The notes: generated from the sequence alone by a model not told the origin. A stretch of DNA of 32,840 bases from DATCZB01 sp035513215 (GCA_035513215.1 DATKCK010000053.1:1-32840); one strand, 5' to 3'. Positions 1-8,353 are shown, numbered from the stretch's first letter. Translations and numbers: made by a program.

Positions 1-284
1 TCGAAGACGACCGGCTTGACCGCCGCCGCCGGGCCGAGCACGCGTCTGGCCGTATCGAAGCTCGACTTGACGATCTCGACGAGCAGCCAGAGCCAGTAGC
101 CGGACAGACGCGGGATCAGGCCGAAAGGATAGCTCTCGCCGTCGACGACGTGCATCCGGGCAGCGAGCCAGCTGACGAAAACGACGGAGATAACGCCGAA
201 ACCGAGCAGCAGCGCGTCGAAATGACCCGATAACAGGATCCAGAGGACGGCTAGGGCGATTGCGAGCGGGGCAGACTGCTTCAT
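1..284 (-). CDS. mnhE: Na+/H+ antiporter subunit E (MnhE/MrpE), 5' part only
   Basis: This reading frame starts at the ATG at 284 and stays open for 94 codons to the window edge, so the C-terminal part is missing. It encodes two hydrophobic helices (about residues 6-18 and 25-45), then a short polar turn with ESYPFGLIPRL and a further hydrophobic stretch ending in a segment like the conserved MrpE signature (WLWLLVEIVKSSFD). MrpE is a small membrane subunit (usually about 160 residues) of the multisubunit Mrp Na+/H+ antiporter of the inner membrane, needed for assembly of a complex used in pH and sodium homeostasis. The other subunits (F, G) would be expected to the left, outside the window. 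The gene is divergent from the metallo-hydrolase gene to its right. No strong ribosome binding site is visible. Confidence 0.85.
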   Translation of the reverse strand, partial: MKQSAPLAIALAVLWILLSGHFDALLLGFGVISVVFVSWLAARMHVVDGESYPFGLIPRLSGYWLWLLVEIVKSSFDTARRVLGPAAAVKPVVF

Positions 285-392
285 GGCGGCGGGCACGATT
301 CGGCTCGAGGCGTTTGGCTCATGGAAAGCGGATCATACCAAGGGCGGAGCAAGGAGGTTATCCTTCGCACCGATGCCGCCGCACGCAACGCA

Positions 393-1193
393 ATGACCGC
401 CGACCGCTACGAAGTCCTCGCCGTCAAGTACGCACAGCTCAAGCGCGACGCGCGGAGCAATTTCGTCGACGGCGACCCGCACGAGACGCACGATATGCCG
501 CTCGACTACTTCGTCTGGGTCGCGCGGAACGACGAGCGCACGATCGTCATCGACACCGGCTTCGGCGAGGCGGTCGCGAAACGGCGCGGACGCACGATCA
601 CGCACTCGGTGGCCGAGGGCCTCGAAGCCGCCGGCGTCGACACGGCAGATGTGCGCGACGTCGTCATCTCGCACCTGCACTACGATCACTGCGGCAACGA
701 CGATCTCTTCGCCAACGCGCGCTACCACCTGCAGGACGACGAGATGGCCTATGCGACCGGGCGGCACATGTGTCACCGCGCGATCGCGCACGCCTTCGAG
801 CCGGACTACGTCGTGAGCGTGGTGCGCCGCGTCTATGCCGGCCGCGTCGAGTTCCACGACGGCGACGACACACTGGCGCCGGGCGTGACGCTGCATCGCC
901 TCGGCGGACACACGATGGGGCTCCAGGTCGTCCGCGTCGAAACGGCGCAGGGACCGGTCGTGCTCGCCTCCGACGCGAGTCACTTCTATGCCCATTTCGA
1001 GAACGACCGCGTCTTCCCGGTCGTCTACAACGTCGCCGACGTGCTCGAAGGCTACCGGACGCTCTACCGGCTCGCCGGACCCGGCCGGCGCATCATCCCG
1101 GGACACGATCCGCTCGTCCTCGAGCGCTATCCGCCGGCAAGCGACGCCACCGCCGGCTGGATCGCGCGGCTCGATCTCGGCCAACCGGCATGA
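393..1193 (+). CDS. MBL-fold metallo-hydrolase, N-acyl-homoserine-lactonase-like
   Basis: A metallo-beta-lactamase-fold hydrolase of 266 residues. The dinuclear zinc signature HLHYDH is at residues 94-99, with the other ligands visible as GGH (H173), D194 in LASDAS and H238 in IIPGHD. This arrangement, the order of motifs and the length fit the AHL lactonase (AttM/AiiA-like) family, which opens the lactone ring of acyl-homoserine lactones; many relatives have other substrates, so the activity is not proven. The ATG at 393 begins the family-like sequence MTADRYEVLAVKYA. An in-frame ATG at 321 would add 24 residues without resemblance to the family. A perfect Shine-Dalgarno string (AAGGAGG, 351-357) sits oddly far (35 bases) upstream of 393 and has no in-frame start close by, so the start is uncertain. 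The stop overlaps the next start (ATGA). Confidence 0.85.
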   Translation: MTADRYEVLAVKYAQLKRDARSNFVDGDPHETHDMPLDYFVWVARNDERTIVIDTGFGEAVAKRRGRTITHSVAEGLEAAGVDTADVRDVVISHLHYDHCGNDDLFANARYHLQDDEMAYATGRHMCHRAIAHAFEPDYVVSVVRRVYAGRVEFHDGDDTLAPGVTLHRLGGHTMGLQVVRVETAQGPVVLASDASHFYAHFENDRVFPVVYNVADVLEGYRTLYRLAGPGRRIIPGHDPLVLERYPPASDATAGWIARLDLGQPA

Positions 1194-1972
1194 AGCGCAA
1201 GGATCGATGGCTTACCGCCGCGTGCATCGCCGCGCTCTCACTGGCCGCCTGCGAGCCGGGCGCGCGGGCCGACGACGGCGAGCCTTGGGTGCCAACGATC
1301 GTCGCGCGCTATCCCCACGATCCGAATGCCTTCACGCAGGGCCTGATCTTTCTCGACGGCTATCTCTACGAAAGCACGGGGCGCCGCGGAGAATCGTCGC
1401 TGCGCCGCGTCGATCCCGGCACGGGCCGCATCGAGCAGTTCCTCGCGCTCGAGCCGCAGTATTTCGGGGAGGGACTGGCGGAGTTCGATGGCCGGCTGAT
1501 ACAGCTGACCTGGGAAAGCGGCGTCGGTTTTGTCTACGACCTGACCGACTTCAGCCTCGAAGAACGTTTTCGCTACACGGGTCAGGGCTGGGGGCTGACT
1601 CAGGACGGCGAGCGGCTGATCATGAGTGACGGCACGGCGACGCTGCGCTTTCTCGATCCGGACGACTTTAGCGTCATCGGCACGCTCCCCGTGAGCGAAG
1701 ACGGCCTGCCCGTCCTCGATCTCAACGAGCTCGAATACATCGACGGTGAAATCTGGGCCAACGTCTGGATGGAGGATTACGTCGTCCGCATCGATCCAGA
1801 CACCGGCGCGGTCATCGGCCGCATCGATCTCAGCGGCCTCTACCCCGCTCAAGCACGGCCGCGCGATGCCGTCGTCAACGGCATCGCCTACGACGAGGAA
1901 ACGGACCGTATCTTCGTCACCGGCAAGCTCTGGCCGGCGATCTTCGAGGTCGAGTTCGCCGAGCGCAGATAA
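1190..1972 (+). CDS. Glutaminyl-peptide cyclotransferase (bacterial beta-propeller type), lipoprotein
   Basis: A 260-residue glutaminyl cyclase of the plant/bacterial beta-propeller type (Glu_cyclase_2 family), which converts N-terminal glutamine of peptides to pyroglutamate. Family motifs are clear: FTQGLIF, YLYESTGRRGESSLR, YFGEGLAE, GQGWGLT, LNELEYIDGEIWANVW and GIAYD...VTGKLWP. The N terminus is a lipoprotein signal: positive residues 2-6, a hydrophobic core and the lipobox LAAC with Cys at residue 21, so the mature enzyme should be lipid-anchored in the periplasm or outer membrane. The start ATG at 1190 overlaps the stop codon of the upstream hydrolase by ATGA, indicating translational coupling. 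The longer frame running back to 260 is an artefact of GC-rich DNA. Confidence 0.92.
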   Translation: MKRKDRWLTAACIAALSLAACEPGARADDGEPWVPTIVARYPHDPNAFTQGLIFLDGYLYESTGRRGESSLRRVDPGTGRIEQFLALEPQYFGEGLAEFDGRLIQLTWESGVGFVYDLTDFSLEERFRYTGQGWGLTQDGERLIMSDGTATLRFLDPDDFSVIGTLPVSEDGLPVLDLNELEYIDGEIWANVWMEDYVVRIDPDTGAVIGRIDLSGLYPAQARPRDAVVNGIAYDEETDRIFVTGKLWPAIFEVEFAERR

Positions 1973-1989
1973 CAATCAGGGAGACAGCG

Positions 1990-2766
1990 ATGCCGATAAA
2001 TCCGAACGGCGCCTTCATCTGGTATGAGCTTCTAACGACCGATGCCGATGCGGCAGCGGACTTCTACTCCAATGTCGTCGGCTGGCAGGTCGCCGATAGC
2101 AGCATGCCGGGCATGGACTACCGTCTCCTGAACGCGGGCGATGCGCAGGTCGGCGGACTGATGCAGCTCGATCAGGCGATGCTCGACGGCGGCGCGCGCC
2201 CCACCTGGCTCGGCTACGTCTCGGTCGACGATGCTGACGCGGCCGTCGCCCGCAGCGGCGCCGCGGGCGGCACTGTTCAGGTTCCGCCGCACGACATTCC
2301 GAACGTCGGCCGCTTCGCGATGATCGCGGACCCGCAGGGCATCCCGATCTACGTGCTGCACGACAAGGGCGATACGCCGAGCACGGCGTTCGCTCAGAGC
2401 CTCTATGGGCATTGCGCGTGGCACGAGCTCGAAACGCCCGATCCGAAGGCGGCGATGGATTTCTATTGCGGTCAGTTCGGCTGGACGCCGGGCGATACGA
2501 TGCCGATGGGCGACGCGGGCGACTACCTGATGTTCGACTTCGGCGGCGCGCCGATCGGCGGCATCATGCAGGCCGCGCTCGTCGGATCGCCCCCGATGTG
2601 GCGGTTCTACTTCCGCGTGCCGAACCTCGAGACGGCCGTGCATCAGATCGAAGCCGGCGGCGGGAAGGTGCTCCACGGCCCGCAGGACGTTCCGGGCGAC
2701 GATCAGATCGTCATCGGCGCGGACCCCCAGGGCGCGCTGTTTGCGCTCGTTGCGGCCAGGGGATAG
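1990..2766 (+). CDS. VOC family protein, two glyoxalase-like domains
   Basis: A 258-residue protein made of two vicinal-oxygen-chelate modules, about residues 5-122 and 132-257. Each begins with a matching motif (FIWYELLTTDADAAADFYSNVVGW and CAWHELETPDPKAAMDFYCGQFGW, quoted in part) and ends in a DPQG turn (DPQGIPIYVL; DPQGALFALV). This duplicated layout is typical of the glyoxalase/bleomycin-resistance/hydroxylase-related proteins of actinomycetes and proteobacteria. The family binds metal and acts on small molecules, but the substrate cannot be read from sequence. A good ribosome binding site (AGGGAGA, 1978-1984) lies just upstream, 17 bases after the cyclase stop, so it probably shares its transcript. 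Confidence 0.88.
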   Translation: MPINPNGAFIWYELLTTDADAAADFYSNVVGWQVADSSMPGMDYRLLNAGDAQVGGLMQLDQAMLDGGARPTWLGYVSVDDADAAVARSGAAGGTVQVPPHDIPNVGRFAMIADPQGIPIYVLHDKGDTPSTAFAQSLYGHCAWHELETPDPKAAMDFYCGQFGWTPGDTMPMGDAGDYLMFDFGGAPIGGIMQAALVGSPPMWRFYFRVPNLETAVHQIEAGGGKVLHGPQDVPGDDQIVIGADPQGALFALVAARG

Positions 2767-2847
2767 CGATACTAGACTAAGCCTGCGGGCCGGACGAACT
2801 TGTCTGCCCACAACCCGAAACAATATCCAAACCAAGGGTAACGATCG

Positions 2848-3285
2848 ATGTCACAGAAATATTCCGGCGGTTGCGAGCACATTCATACGGGTTCCGACAG
2901 CGACCCCGTCGACAATCACACCTGCCATTGCTCGGTCTGCAAGCGCGTCACGGGGCAGGACACGACGCACGTCGTTTTTTTCAAGCATGGGGATCTTAAG
3001 GTCGATAAGCTGTCGGGCCTGAAGCGAATGCCCTTCAACGACCAGAACCCGAAAGGTCCGCTCGAGCTCTGCGTCTGCGCGGACTGCGGCACGCCAATCA
3101 TGCTCGACGACAAGCAAAAGCGGATCCGCGTGATTGTGCCTAACCTGATGGGTTACGACGCGGCGAAGCTCCCGGCGACCTACCATGCGTTTTACGAACC
3201 GGCCACCGGGTCTTCGAAGCCGAGCGACGGCCGTCCCGTCTATGAGGGCCTGAGACCCGATTTCGTGTGGCCGAGCCCGGCATAA
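2848..3285 (+). CDS. GFA/CENP-V-fold zinc-binding protein
   Basis: A 145-residue protein of the GFA (glutathione-dependent formaldehyde-activating enzyme-like, CENP-V) fold. The zinc ligands are recognisable: the N-terminal Cys in GGCEH, CHCSVC near residue 27, and CVCADCGTP near residue 76. The founding member was reported to help formaldehyde react with glutathione, although many relatives are zinc proteins of unknown function. A glutathione-dependent formaldehyde dehydrogenase gene does occur in this window (28896-30005), but 26 kb away and not linked, so no pathway is implied. It follows the VOC gene by 81 bases; the ribosome binding site is weak. Confidence 0.85.
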   Translation: MSQKYSGGCEHIHTGSDSDPVDNHTCHCSVCKRVTGQDTTHVVFFKHGDLKVDKLSGLKRMPFNDQNPKGPLELCVCADCGTPIMLDDKQKRIRVIVPNLMGYDAAKLPATYHAFYEPATGSSKPSDGRPVYEGLRPDFVWPSPA

Positions 3286-3345
3286 CGCCCGCGCCCGAAA
3301 CCTCGCGCGCCGCCGAAAGCCAGTAATCCCGCCAGATGGATGATG

Positions 3346-3373
3346 GGGGCCGGCCTGCGGTCGGGCCGGCCCC
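3346..3373 (-). terminator. Strong hairpin after the lectin-like gene
   Basis: A perfect 10-base-pair stem (GGGGCCGGCC, 3346-3355, with GGCCGGCCCC, 3364-3373) closes an 8-base loop. It begins 8 bases beyond the stop codon of the minus-strand gene at 3382. No run of T follows on the minus strand, so it is a terminator-like hairpin rather than a textbook intrinsic terminator. It also lies between two convergent genes and could act for both. Confidence 0.5.
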
Positions 3374-3381
3374 GCACCGCG

Positions 3382-4038
3382 TCAGTCGATCGCGAAGCAG
3401 TAAAAGAGCCCGTTGCCGCCCGTGCCCTGGAGATTGGCCTGGCTGCAGCCGCGCGAGCCATGGGCGCTGTTCCAGGAATTCGGGTTCGCGCCGCCGCCCT
3501 GCTTGTCGTGATGGCCGACCTGGGCGCTACCTTCGCCGTCGGCGTTGCCCGTCCAGTTCAAGCACGTCGTATCGGCATCACCGCCGATGGCGCGTCCATC
3601 GAGGCTCGATCCGGTCAGAATATCGTGCGTGTTCGGATCGTCGCCGCGCCCGTTGATCTCTTCGCCCTCTTCGCTGAGCGAGTTCTCCTTGCCGAGGCGG
3701 TTGTTGTCGCTGTGAAGATCGTCGACGTCATCGGCCACCTGCACGCCGTTGTAGTTGAACCACGGCCCGTCGCCGATCCGGTCGCGCGCATTGACGGCGG
3801 CCTCCCCGCCCGAGGCCGGCGCGCTCAGATAGGCGCGCCAGGTCTTGTCGCCGGCGCCGACGGCCGCAGCGAGGCTCTGGCAGTGCGCGTCGGCACCCGC
3901 GAGACCGCCGAGATTCGCCCCGTCCCCGGGACCTGCGCTCGTGATGAAGAAGCTCATGCGGTCGTCCTGACCCTGCGCGAACGACCAGGCCATGGCGCCC
4001 GCGAGCGCCGTGGCTGCAAGACCAAGCTTGGTACTCAT
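3382..4038 (-). CDS. Secreted C-type-lectin-like protein
   Basis: A 218-residue exported protein. Residues 1 to about 23 form a signal peptide (Lys at residue 4, hydrophobic core, cleavage near AQG-QDD). The mature part resembles bacterial proteins annotated as lectins with a C-type-lectin/endostatin-like fold: SFFITSAGPGDGANLGGLAGADAHC at the start (quoted in part), TWRAYLS, NARDRIGDGPWFN, HDILTGSS, and a C-terminal block with WNSAH..RGCSQANL and LFYCF. Four cysteines in the mature chain could form two disulfides as in this fold. The ligand is unknown. The gene is preceded by a purine-rich ribosome binding site and ends just before a strong hairpin. Confidence 0.78.
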   Translation of the reverse strand: MSTKLGLAATALAGAMAWSFAQGQDDRMSFFITSAGPGDGANLGGLAGADAHCQSLAAAVGAGDKTWRAYLSAPASGGEAAVNARDRIGDGPWFNYNGVQVADDVDDLHSDNNRLGKENSLSEEGEEINGRGDDPNTHDILTGSSLDGRAIGGDADTTCLNWTGNADGEGSAQVGHHDKQGGGANPNSWNSAHGSRGCSQANLQGTGGNGLFYCFAID

Positions 4039-4073
4039 GGAGGATTCCCCTGTGTTTTGATTGTGTAACGCTG

Positions 4074-4727
4074 TCAGTCTACGCGATCGACCGCGCGGTT
4101 GACCCAGCCGGCCGCGCGCGTGACGACCCCGGGCGCCTCGGCGCAGCCGCGCCTGACTTCGACCGTCAGCGCCTCGCCCGCGACCTGCCGGCCCGACCGC
4201 GGGCGCAGCCGCGTGAATATCCCGGTCGGCGACTTGAAGACGAGGTAGGTCTGCGTCGTATCGATGTCGTGATAGGTCGAGCTGCCGTAGCTCGCGTCGG
4301 CGAGAAAGTTCAGTCGCCCGAGCCGATCAGCGAGCCCGCCGATATCGATGGCGCTGGGCGGCGCCAACGGATGCGCGAGCGTCGGATTGACGTTCTGCTC
4401 CCCGACGTCCCGATAGCGCCCCTCGAAACGTTCGAGGCGATAGTGCGACTCGAGTCCGAAGAGCGTTGCCCAGTAGCGCCACTTCAGAAACTGCGCATCG
4501 ATCCGCCACTGGTCGCCGAACACGGAAAAGATCTCTTCGTTGCAAAAATCTCCGCTGCGCAGACTCGCAATGTACTGCTGGCCGCCGACGCGATCGAACT
4601 CGATCTCCGCGATCAGCGTTTCGTCGGTCAGGGAATGGTACGCATGGATCGCTGCGATCAGCAGCAGGATGAAGCCGACGACTGCAGCGATGCAAAGCGT
4701 CAGGGAAATCCGGATGAATCTACGCAT
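4074..4727 (-). CDS. Membrane-anchored hypothetical protein
   Basis: I do not recognise a named family. The ATG at 4727 is chosen because a GGAGA ribosome binding site lies just upstream and because it gives a clean N-terminal anchor; an upstream ATG at 4835 would overlap the divergent cupin gene. The 217-residue product has a positively charged N terminus (MRRFIRIS), one long hydrophobic helix at about residues 7-30, then a soluble domain, presumably periplasmic. Conspicuous features are the aromatic block FLKWRYWATLFGLESHYRLERFEGRYRD (partly quoted), a QYIASLRSGDFC segment and two cysteines. Similar proteins are sometimes labelled as efflux-pump related without experimental basis. It is 35 bases from the lectin-like gene, in the same direction, and may share its transcript. 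Confidence 0.7.
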   Translation of the reverse strand: MRRFIRISLTLCIAAVVGFILLLIAAIHAYHSLTDETLIAEIEFDRVGGQQYIASLRSGDFCNEEIFSVFGDQWRIDAQFLKWRYWATLFGLESHYRLERFEGRYRDVGEQNVNPTLAHPLAPPSAIDIGGLADRLGRLNFLADASYGSSTYHDIDTTQTYLVFKSPTGIFTRLRPRSGRQVAGEALTVEVRRGCAEAPGVVTRAAGWVNRAVDRVD

Positions 4728-4806
4728 GACGGTCTCCGATTCCGCGGACTGTAACTCGGTTCGGCCATAACGCATAATCGAAGCTGCCACAGTTTTTAAG
4801 TACGAC
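4728..4806. promoter_or_regulatory. Divergent promoter region
   Basis: This 79-base gap separates divergent genes and is AT-rich relative to its surroundings. A CATAAT box (4773-4778) matches the -10 consensus at five of six positions on the plus strand, about 30 bases before the cupin start; no convincing -35 box lies at the right distance. Confidence 0.35.
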
Positions 4807-5319
4807 ATGCACATGGACGACGCGGTCAGGCGCATTGTCGAGCGGTTCGAGCTCGTCCCCCACCCGGAAGGCGGCTTTTTCCGCGAGGTCTATCGCTCGC
4901 CGATGCAGATCGAGCACCCGGGACTGCCGCAAGGATTCAAGGCCCGGCGCCCGGCCGGGACGCTGATTTACTTTCTGCTGTCCGGCGACGACTTCTCGGC
5001 CTTCCACCGCGTGCGCTTCAGCGACGAGATCTGGCATCTGTATGCCGGTGGCCCGCTCGAGCTTTGCCTGATCGATTCGGACGGCCGGCTCGATCAGAGG
5101 CGCCTGACGACCGACGTCATGCAGGGTCAGCCGACAACGCTGATCCCGGCCGGTTGCTGGCAGTCGGCGCGTCTGGCCGCTGACGCGCCGTGGGCGCTCG
5201 GCGGCTGCAGCGTCGCGCCCGGATTCGACTACGAGGACTTCGAGATGCCGCCGGCGGCCCTGCTGCTCGAACGCTTCCCGGAGCACGAAGCGGCTATCCG
5301 GCAGCTGACGAGACGCTAG
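4807..5319 (+). CDS. Cupin domain protein (DUF985 / cupin_5)
   Basis: A 170-residue single-domain cupin of the DUF985 family. The family hallmark HPEGGFFREVYRS is at residues 19-31, followed by TLIYFLLSGDDFSAFHRV, SDEIWHLYAG and IPAGCWQSA. H67, E74 and H77 form a cupin-type metal-binding set. Structures of relatives show an RmlC-like barrel, but no reaction is established for the family. The ATG at 4807 is followed by a second at 4813; either could be used. The gene stands alone between a divergent membrane protein gene and the transglycosylase gene 75 bases downstream. Confidence 0.88.
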   Translation: MHMDDAVRRIVERFELVPHPEGGFFREVYRSPMQIEHPGLPQGFKARRPAGTLIYFLLSGDDFSAFHRVRFSDEIWHLYAGGPLELCLIDSDGRLDQRRLTTDVMQGQPTTLIPAGCWQSARLAADAPWALGGCSVAPGFDYEDFEMPPAALLLERFPEHEAAIRQLTRR

Positions 5320-5341
5320 TCTCAATAGCTATGGATTACTG

Positions 5342-5370
5342 TTGAATGTGGCGATAACTTAACAGAAAAT
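5342..5370 (+). promoter_or_regulatory. Candidate sigma-70-like promoter before the transglycosylase gene
   Basis: The gap before 5395 is markedly AT-rich. TTGAAT (5342-5347) and GAAAAT (5365-5370) are separated by 17 bases and each match their consensus at four of six positions. An AGGAA ribosome binding site follows shortly before the ATG. Confidence 0.35.
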
Positions 5371-5394
5371 AACAAGAAATAGACAGGAACCGCC

Positions 5395-7332
5395 ATGCAG
5401 ATCGGGTTAAGAGTCGTCTTGCTTTGGTGGTCGCTCGCAAGCCTGGCGAGCGGCCAGGAGATTTTCCCCCGCCCGCCGGAGCTCGAAAGCGCCGTCGCCT
5501 TCTGGACGCGCGTCTATACCGAGGTCGACTCGAACGGTGGCTTCCTGCACGACTCGCGCAATCTCGCCGTCGTCTACGAGGCGCTCGATTTCGGCGCGGT
5601 TTCGACCTCGCGACAGCGCAGCCGGATTCGCGATCGCGCCGCCGAGAAATACGAGGCCATCCTGAGGAAGCTCGCGAGCGGCGAGCGCGGCGGGCTGACG
5701 ACGGACGAAGCGCGCGTGCTCGCGATGTGGCCCGCCGGCACGAGCGACGAGGAGTTCGCGCGCGCGGCGGGCCGCGTCAGATTCCAGCTCGGGCAGGCCG
5801 ACCGTTATCTCGCCGGGCTCGTTCGTTCCGGACGCTGGCGATCGTATATCGAGCAGGTGCTCGATGACGCGGGCCTGCCGCGCGAGCTCGTCGCGATGCC
5901 TCACGTCGAATCGTCGTTCGACCCGACCGCGTACTCGCGAGTCGGCGCGGCCGGCATGTGGCAGTTCACGCGCTCGACGGGTCTGCGCTATATGCAGATC
6001 GATCACATTGTCGACGAGCGCCGCGACCCGTTCCTGTCGACCAGGGCGGCGGCGCGTCTGCTCAAGGACAACTACGACGTGATCGGAAGCTGGCCGCTCG
6101 CGATCACTGCCTACAATCATGGGCTCGGGGGCATGCGCCGCGCCGTCCGTACCCTCGGCACCGACGACATCGGCCACATCGTCGAGGAATACGACGGCAG
6201 GACTTTCGGTTTCGCGTCGCGCAACTTCTATGCCGCGTTCCTTGCCGCGCTCGATGTCGATTCGAACGCCGAGAAATACTTCGGCGAGGTCGGTATTGAG
6301 CCGTCGATCCAGTCGACGGTGCTCGTGCTGCCCGATTACATCGACGCCGCGCCGCTCGCGGGCGCATTCAACCTTTCGCTGAGCCAGTTCAGGAGCCTCA
6401 ACCCGGCCCTGATGGACACGGTCTGGGCCGGCGACAAGTACATACCGCGAGGCTTCGAGGTGCGCCTGCCGGCGCTGACCGGCGGCACGGATCCGAGCGC
6501 GCTCATCGCCGCGCTACCGGCCGATCTCCGATCCGCCAGCCAGCGTCCAGACCTCCAGCACCGCGTTCGGCCCGGTGACACGTTGTCCCAGATCGCGGAC
6601 CAGTACGGGATCAGCGTCTCGGCGCTGGTCCGGGCGAATGGCCTCAACAATCAGAACTTCATCCGCGTCGGCCAGCAGCTGACGCTGCCCGTCAGCGGCG
6701 GCGGCGGCGACGTCGTCGCCGCGGTCGCTGTCGAACAGGAAACGGCGGCAGAGCCTCCCCGCCCGACGGAGCCTCAGCCGAGCCGCGAAGCCGTCGCGGC
6801 CGTTCAGGAGGCCGAGGAAAGCGAATCGCTCGAGACGCCGGTCGAGCCCGAGGCGAATCTGCTCGCGAGCAACCAGGCGACGCTGGCCGCCGACCCGAGC
6901 GACTACGCCGTGGCCACCGACAACACGATCGAAGTCCAGGACATGGAGACGCTCGGCCACTATGCCGACTGGCTCCAGATCAGGACACAGCGTCTGCGGG
7001 ACATCAATGGCATGCCTTTTTCTCAGGCCGTCGTCGTCGGCCGGCGCATCAAGCTCGACTTTTCCGAGGTCGACCCGGCGCTGTTCGAGGCGAGGCGCGT
7101 CGCTTATCAGGCCGAGCGCCAGGAATCGTTCTTCCTCGCCTACCAGATCGAAGAGATCGCCGAGCACGTGGTGAGCCGCGGCGAATCGCTCTGGATTCTG
7201 GCGCTGCGCGAATACGATGTGCCGGTCTGGCTGCTAAGGCAATACAACCCCGACGTCGATCTCGATCGCGTCCGGCCGGGGACCGTGATCCGATTCCCGA
7301 AGCTGCGCGAGCTTCAAAGCGACGTCGGGTAA
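5395..7332 (+). CDS. mltD: Membrane-bound lytic murein transglycosylase D-like protein with LysM domains
   Basis: A 645-residue periplasmic lytic transglycosylase, which cleaves the glycan strands of peptidoglycan leaving 1,6-anhydro ends. A signal peptide occupies residues 1-20 (ends SLASG-QE; no lipobox cysteine, unlike E. coli MltD). The SLT catalytic domain runs from about residue 150 to 290, with the catalytic Glu in MPHVESSFDP (E172), then AAGMWQFTRSTGL, ITAYNHG and SRNFYAAFLAAL. A clear LysM domain is at about 389-432 (HRVRPGDTLSQIADQYG...VGQQLTLP), then a Pro/Glu-rich linker, a degenerate LysM (about 515-560) and a C-terminal LysM (about 585-640, HVVSRGESLWILA). LysM domains bind peptidoglycan. 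The stop is only 7 bases from the next gene. Confidence 0.92.
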   Translation: MQIGLRVVLLWWSLASLASGQEIFPRPPELESAVAFWTRVYTEVDSNGGFLHDSRNLAVVYEALDFGAVSTSRQRSRIRDRAAEKYEAILRKLASGERGGLTTDEARVLAMWPAGTSDEEFARAAGRVRFQLGQADRYLAGLVRSGRWRSYIEQVLDDAGLPRELVAMPHVESSFDPTAYSRVGAAGMWQFTRSTGLRYMQIDHIVDERRDPFLSTRAAARLLKDNYDVIGSWPLAITAYNHGLGGMRRAVRTLGTDDIGHIVEEYDGRTFGFASRNFYAAFLAALDVDSNAEKYFGEVGIEPSIQSTVLVLPDYIDAAPLAGAFNLSLSQFRSLNPALMDTVWAGDKYIPRGFEVRLPALTGGTDPSALIAALPADLRSASQRPDLQHRVRPGDTLSQIADQYGISVSALVRANGLNNQNFIRVGQQLTLPVSGGGGDVVAAVAVEQETAAEPPRPTEPQPSREAVAAVQEAEESESLETPVEPEANLLASNQATLAADPSDYAVATDNTIEVQDMETLGHYADWLQIRTQRLRDINGMPFSQAVVVGRRIKLDFSEVDPALFEARRVAYQAERQESFFLAYQIEEIAEHVVSRGESLWILALREYDVPVWLLRQYNPDVDLDRVRPGTVIRFPKLRELQSDVG

Positions 7333-7339
7333 CGCCGGG

Positions 7340-8353
7340 ATGCGGCTGACGATTCTCGCGCTCGGCTTGACGGCGGCTCTAACGGTCGCCGGCTGCGGCG
7401 ACGGATCGGATGGCGGCAACGCGAGCCAGCAGATCACGATCGCGGCCAATCCTGCCGGCACGCACGTCTACACCGTCGCCGCCGGTCTCGCCAAGCTGAT
7501 CCAGGAGCAGGGCCGGCGCGCGACGATCCGCCCGTTTCAGGGCTCGTCGGTTTATCTGCCGATGTTGCAGCGCGGCGATGTCGCGCTCGGACTCAATACC
7601 AATATCGACGGATACCTGTCGTTCCGCGGTTTGCCGCCTTACGACGCACCGATGCGAAACCTGCGCACGCTGGGAATGATCTTTCCGCTGAACATCCAGT
7701 TCATGGTCCGCGCAGATTCCGATCTTTACCGCATCGAGGATCTGCGCGGGCGGCGGGTCGCGGTCACGTTCAGGGCCAATGCCGCGCTCGAGCAGCTGCA
7801 CCGCGGCATCCTCGCGACGGGCGGCCTCGATCTCGACGACATCGAGCCCCTGACCGTCGCCGGACTTCCCGAGGCGATGACCGCGCTTCAGGAAGGGCGG
7901 GCCGATGCCGTGCCGACCGGCCTCAACACGGCGCTCAGTCTTCAGGTCAATTCCGCGCTGTCCGACGGCGTTCGTTATCTGACGATGGGAGCGGATGAAG
8001 CGAGGCTCGCCGAGATCATGCCCGGCACGCGCGTCGTCACGATCACTCCCGGCCCGAACACGGTCGGCGTAAGCGAGCCGATCCGCGTCGCCGGCGTGCC
8101 GGACATGCTCAACACCGGCGTACACATGAGCGATGAGCTCGCCTACGAGATCGTCGGAACGATCCACTCGAATTTCGCGACGCTACAGCGCGACCTGCCG
8201 CAGCTTGCCGGAATGACGGCTGCCGACCTCGCGCCGTCCGACAACATGCATCCTTATCATACCGGCGCCGTCCGCTACTATCGCGAGGCGGGGCTTTGGT
8301 CCGACGCCCACGAGGCGAATCAGACGGCGTTGCTCGAGCTCGCCGCGCCCTGA
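7340..8353 (+). CDS. TAXI-family TRAP transporter solute-binding lipoprotein
   Basis: A 337-residue periplasmic solute receptor of the TAXI type. The N terminus is a lipoprotein signal with lipobox VAGC (Cys19). The mature part starts with ITIAANPAGTHVYTVAAGLAKLIQEQG, a variant of the TAXI start (typically TGGTGGTYYPLG...), and continues with GDVALGLNTN, LRGRRVAVTF, DLDDIEPLTV and ALQEGRADAVPTG. TAXI proteins deliver solutes to tripartite TRAP membrane subunits, but none (DctQ/DctM or fused form) lies nearby, so this is an orphan receptor. Ligand unknown. It follows the transglycosylase gene by 7 bases and is probably co-transcribed with it. There are about 36 bases before the convergent GST gene. 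Confidence 0.87.
   Translation: MRLTILALGLTAALTVAGCGDGSDGGNASQQITIAANPAGTHVYTVAAGLAKLIQEQGRRATIRPFQGSSVYLPMLQRGDVALGLNTNIDGYLSFRGLPPYDAPMRNLRTLGMIFPLNIQFMVRADSDLYRIEDLRGRRVAVTFRANAALEQLHRGILATGGLDLDDIEPLTVAGLPEAMTALQEGRADAVPTGLNTALSLQVNSALSDGVRYLTMGADEARLAEIMPGTRVVTITPGPNTVGVSEPIRVAGVPDMLNTGVHMSDELAYEIVGTIHSNFATLQRDLPQLAGMTAADLAPSDNMHPYHTGAVRYYREAGLWSDAHEANQTALLELAAP

Noticed and set aside
260..1189. Upstream part of a 570-codon frame that contains the glutaminyl cyclase
   Set aside because: This part is arginine-rich out-of-frame sequence of the MBL hydrolase; the lipoprotein signal at 1190 marks the true start.
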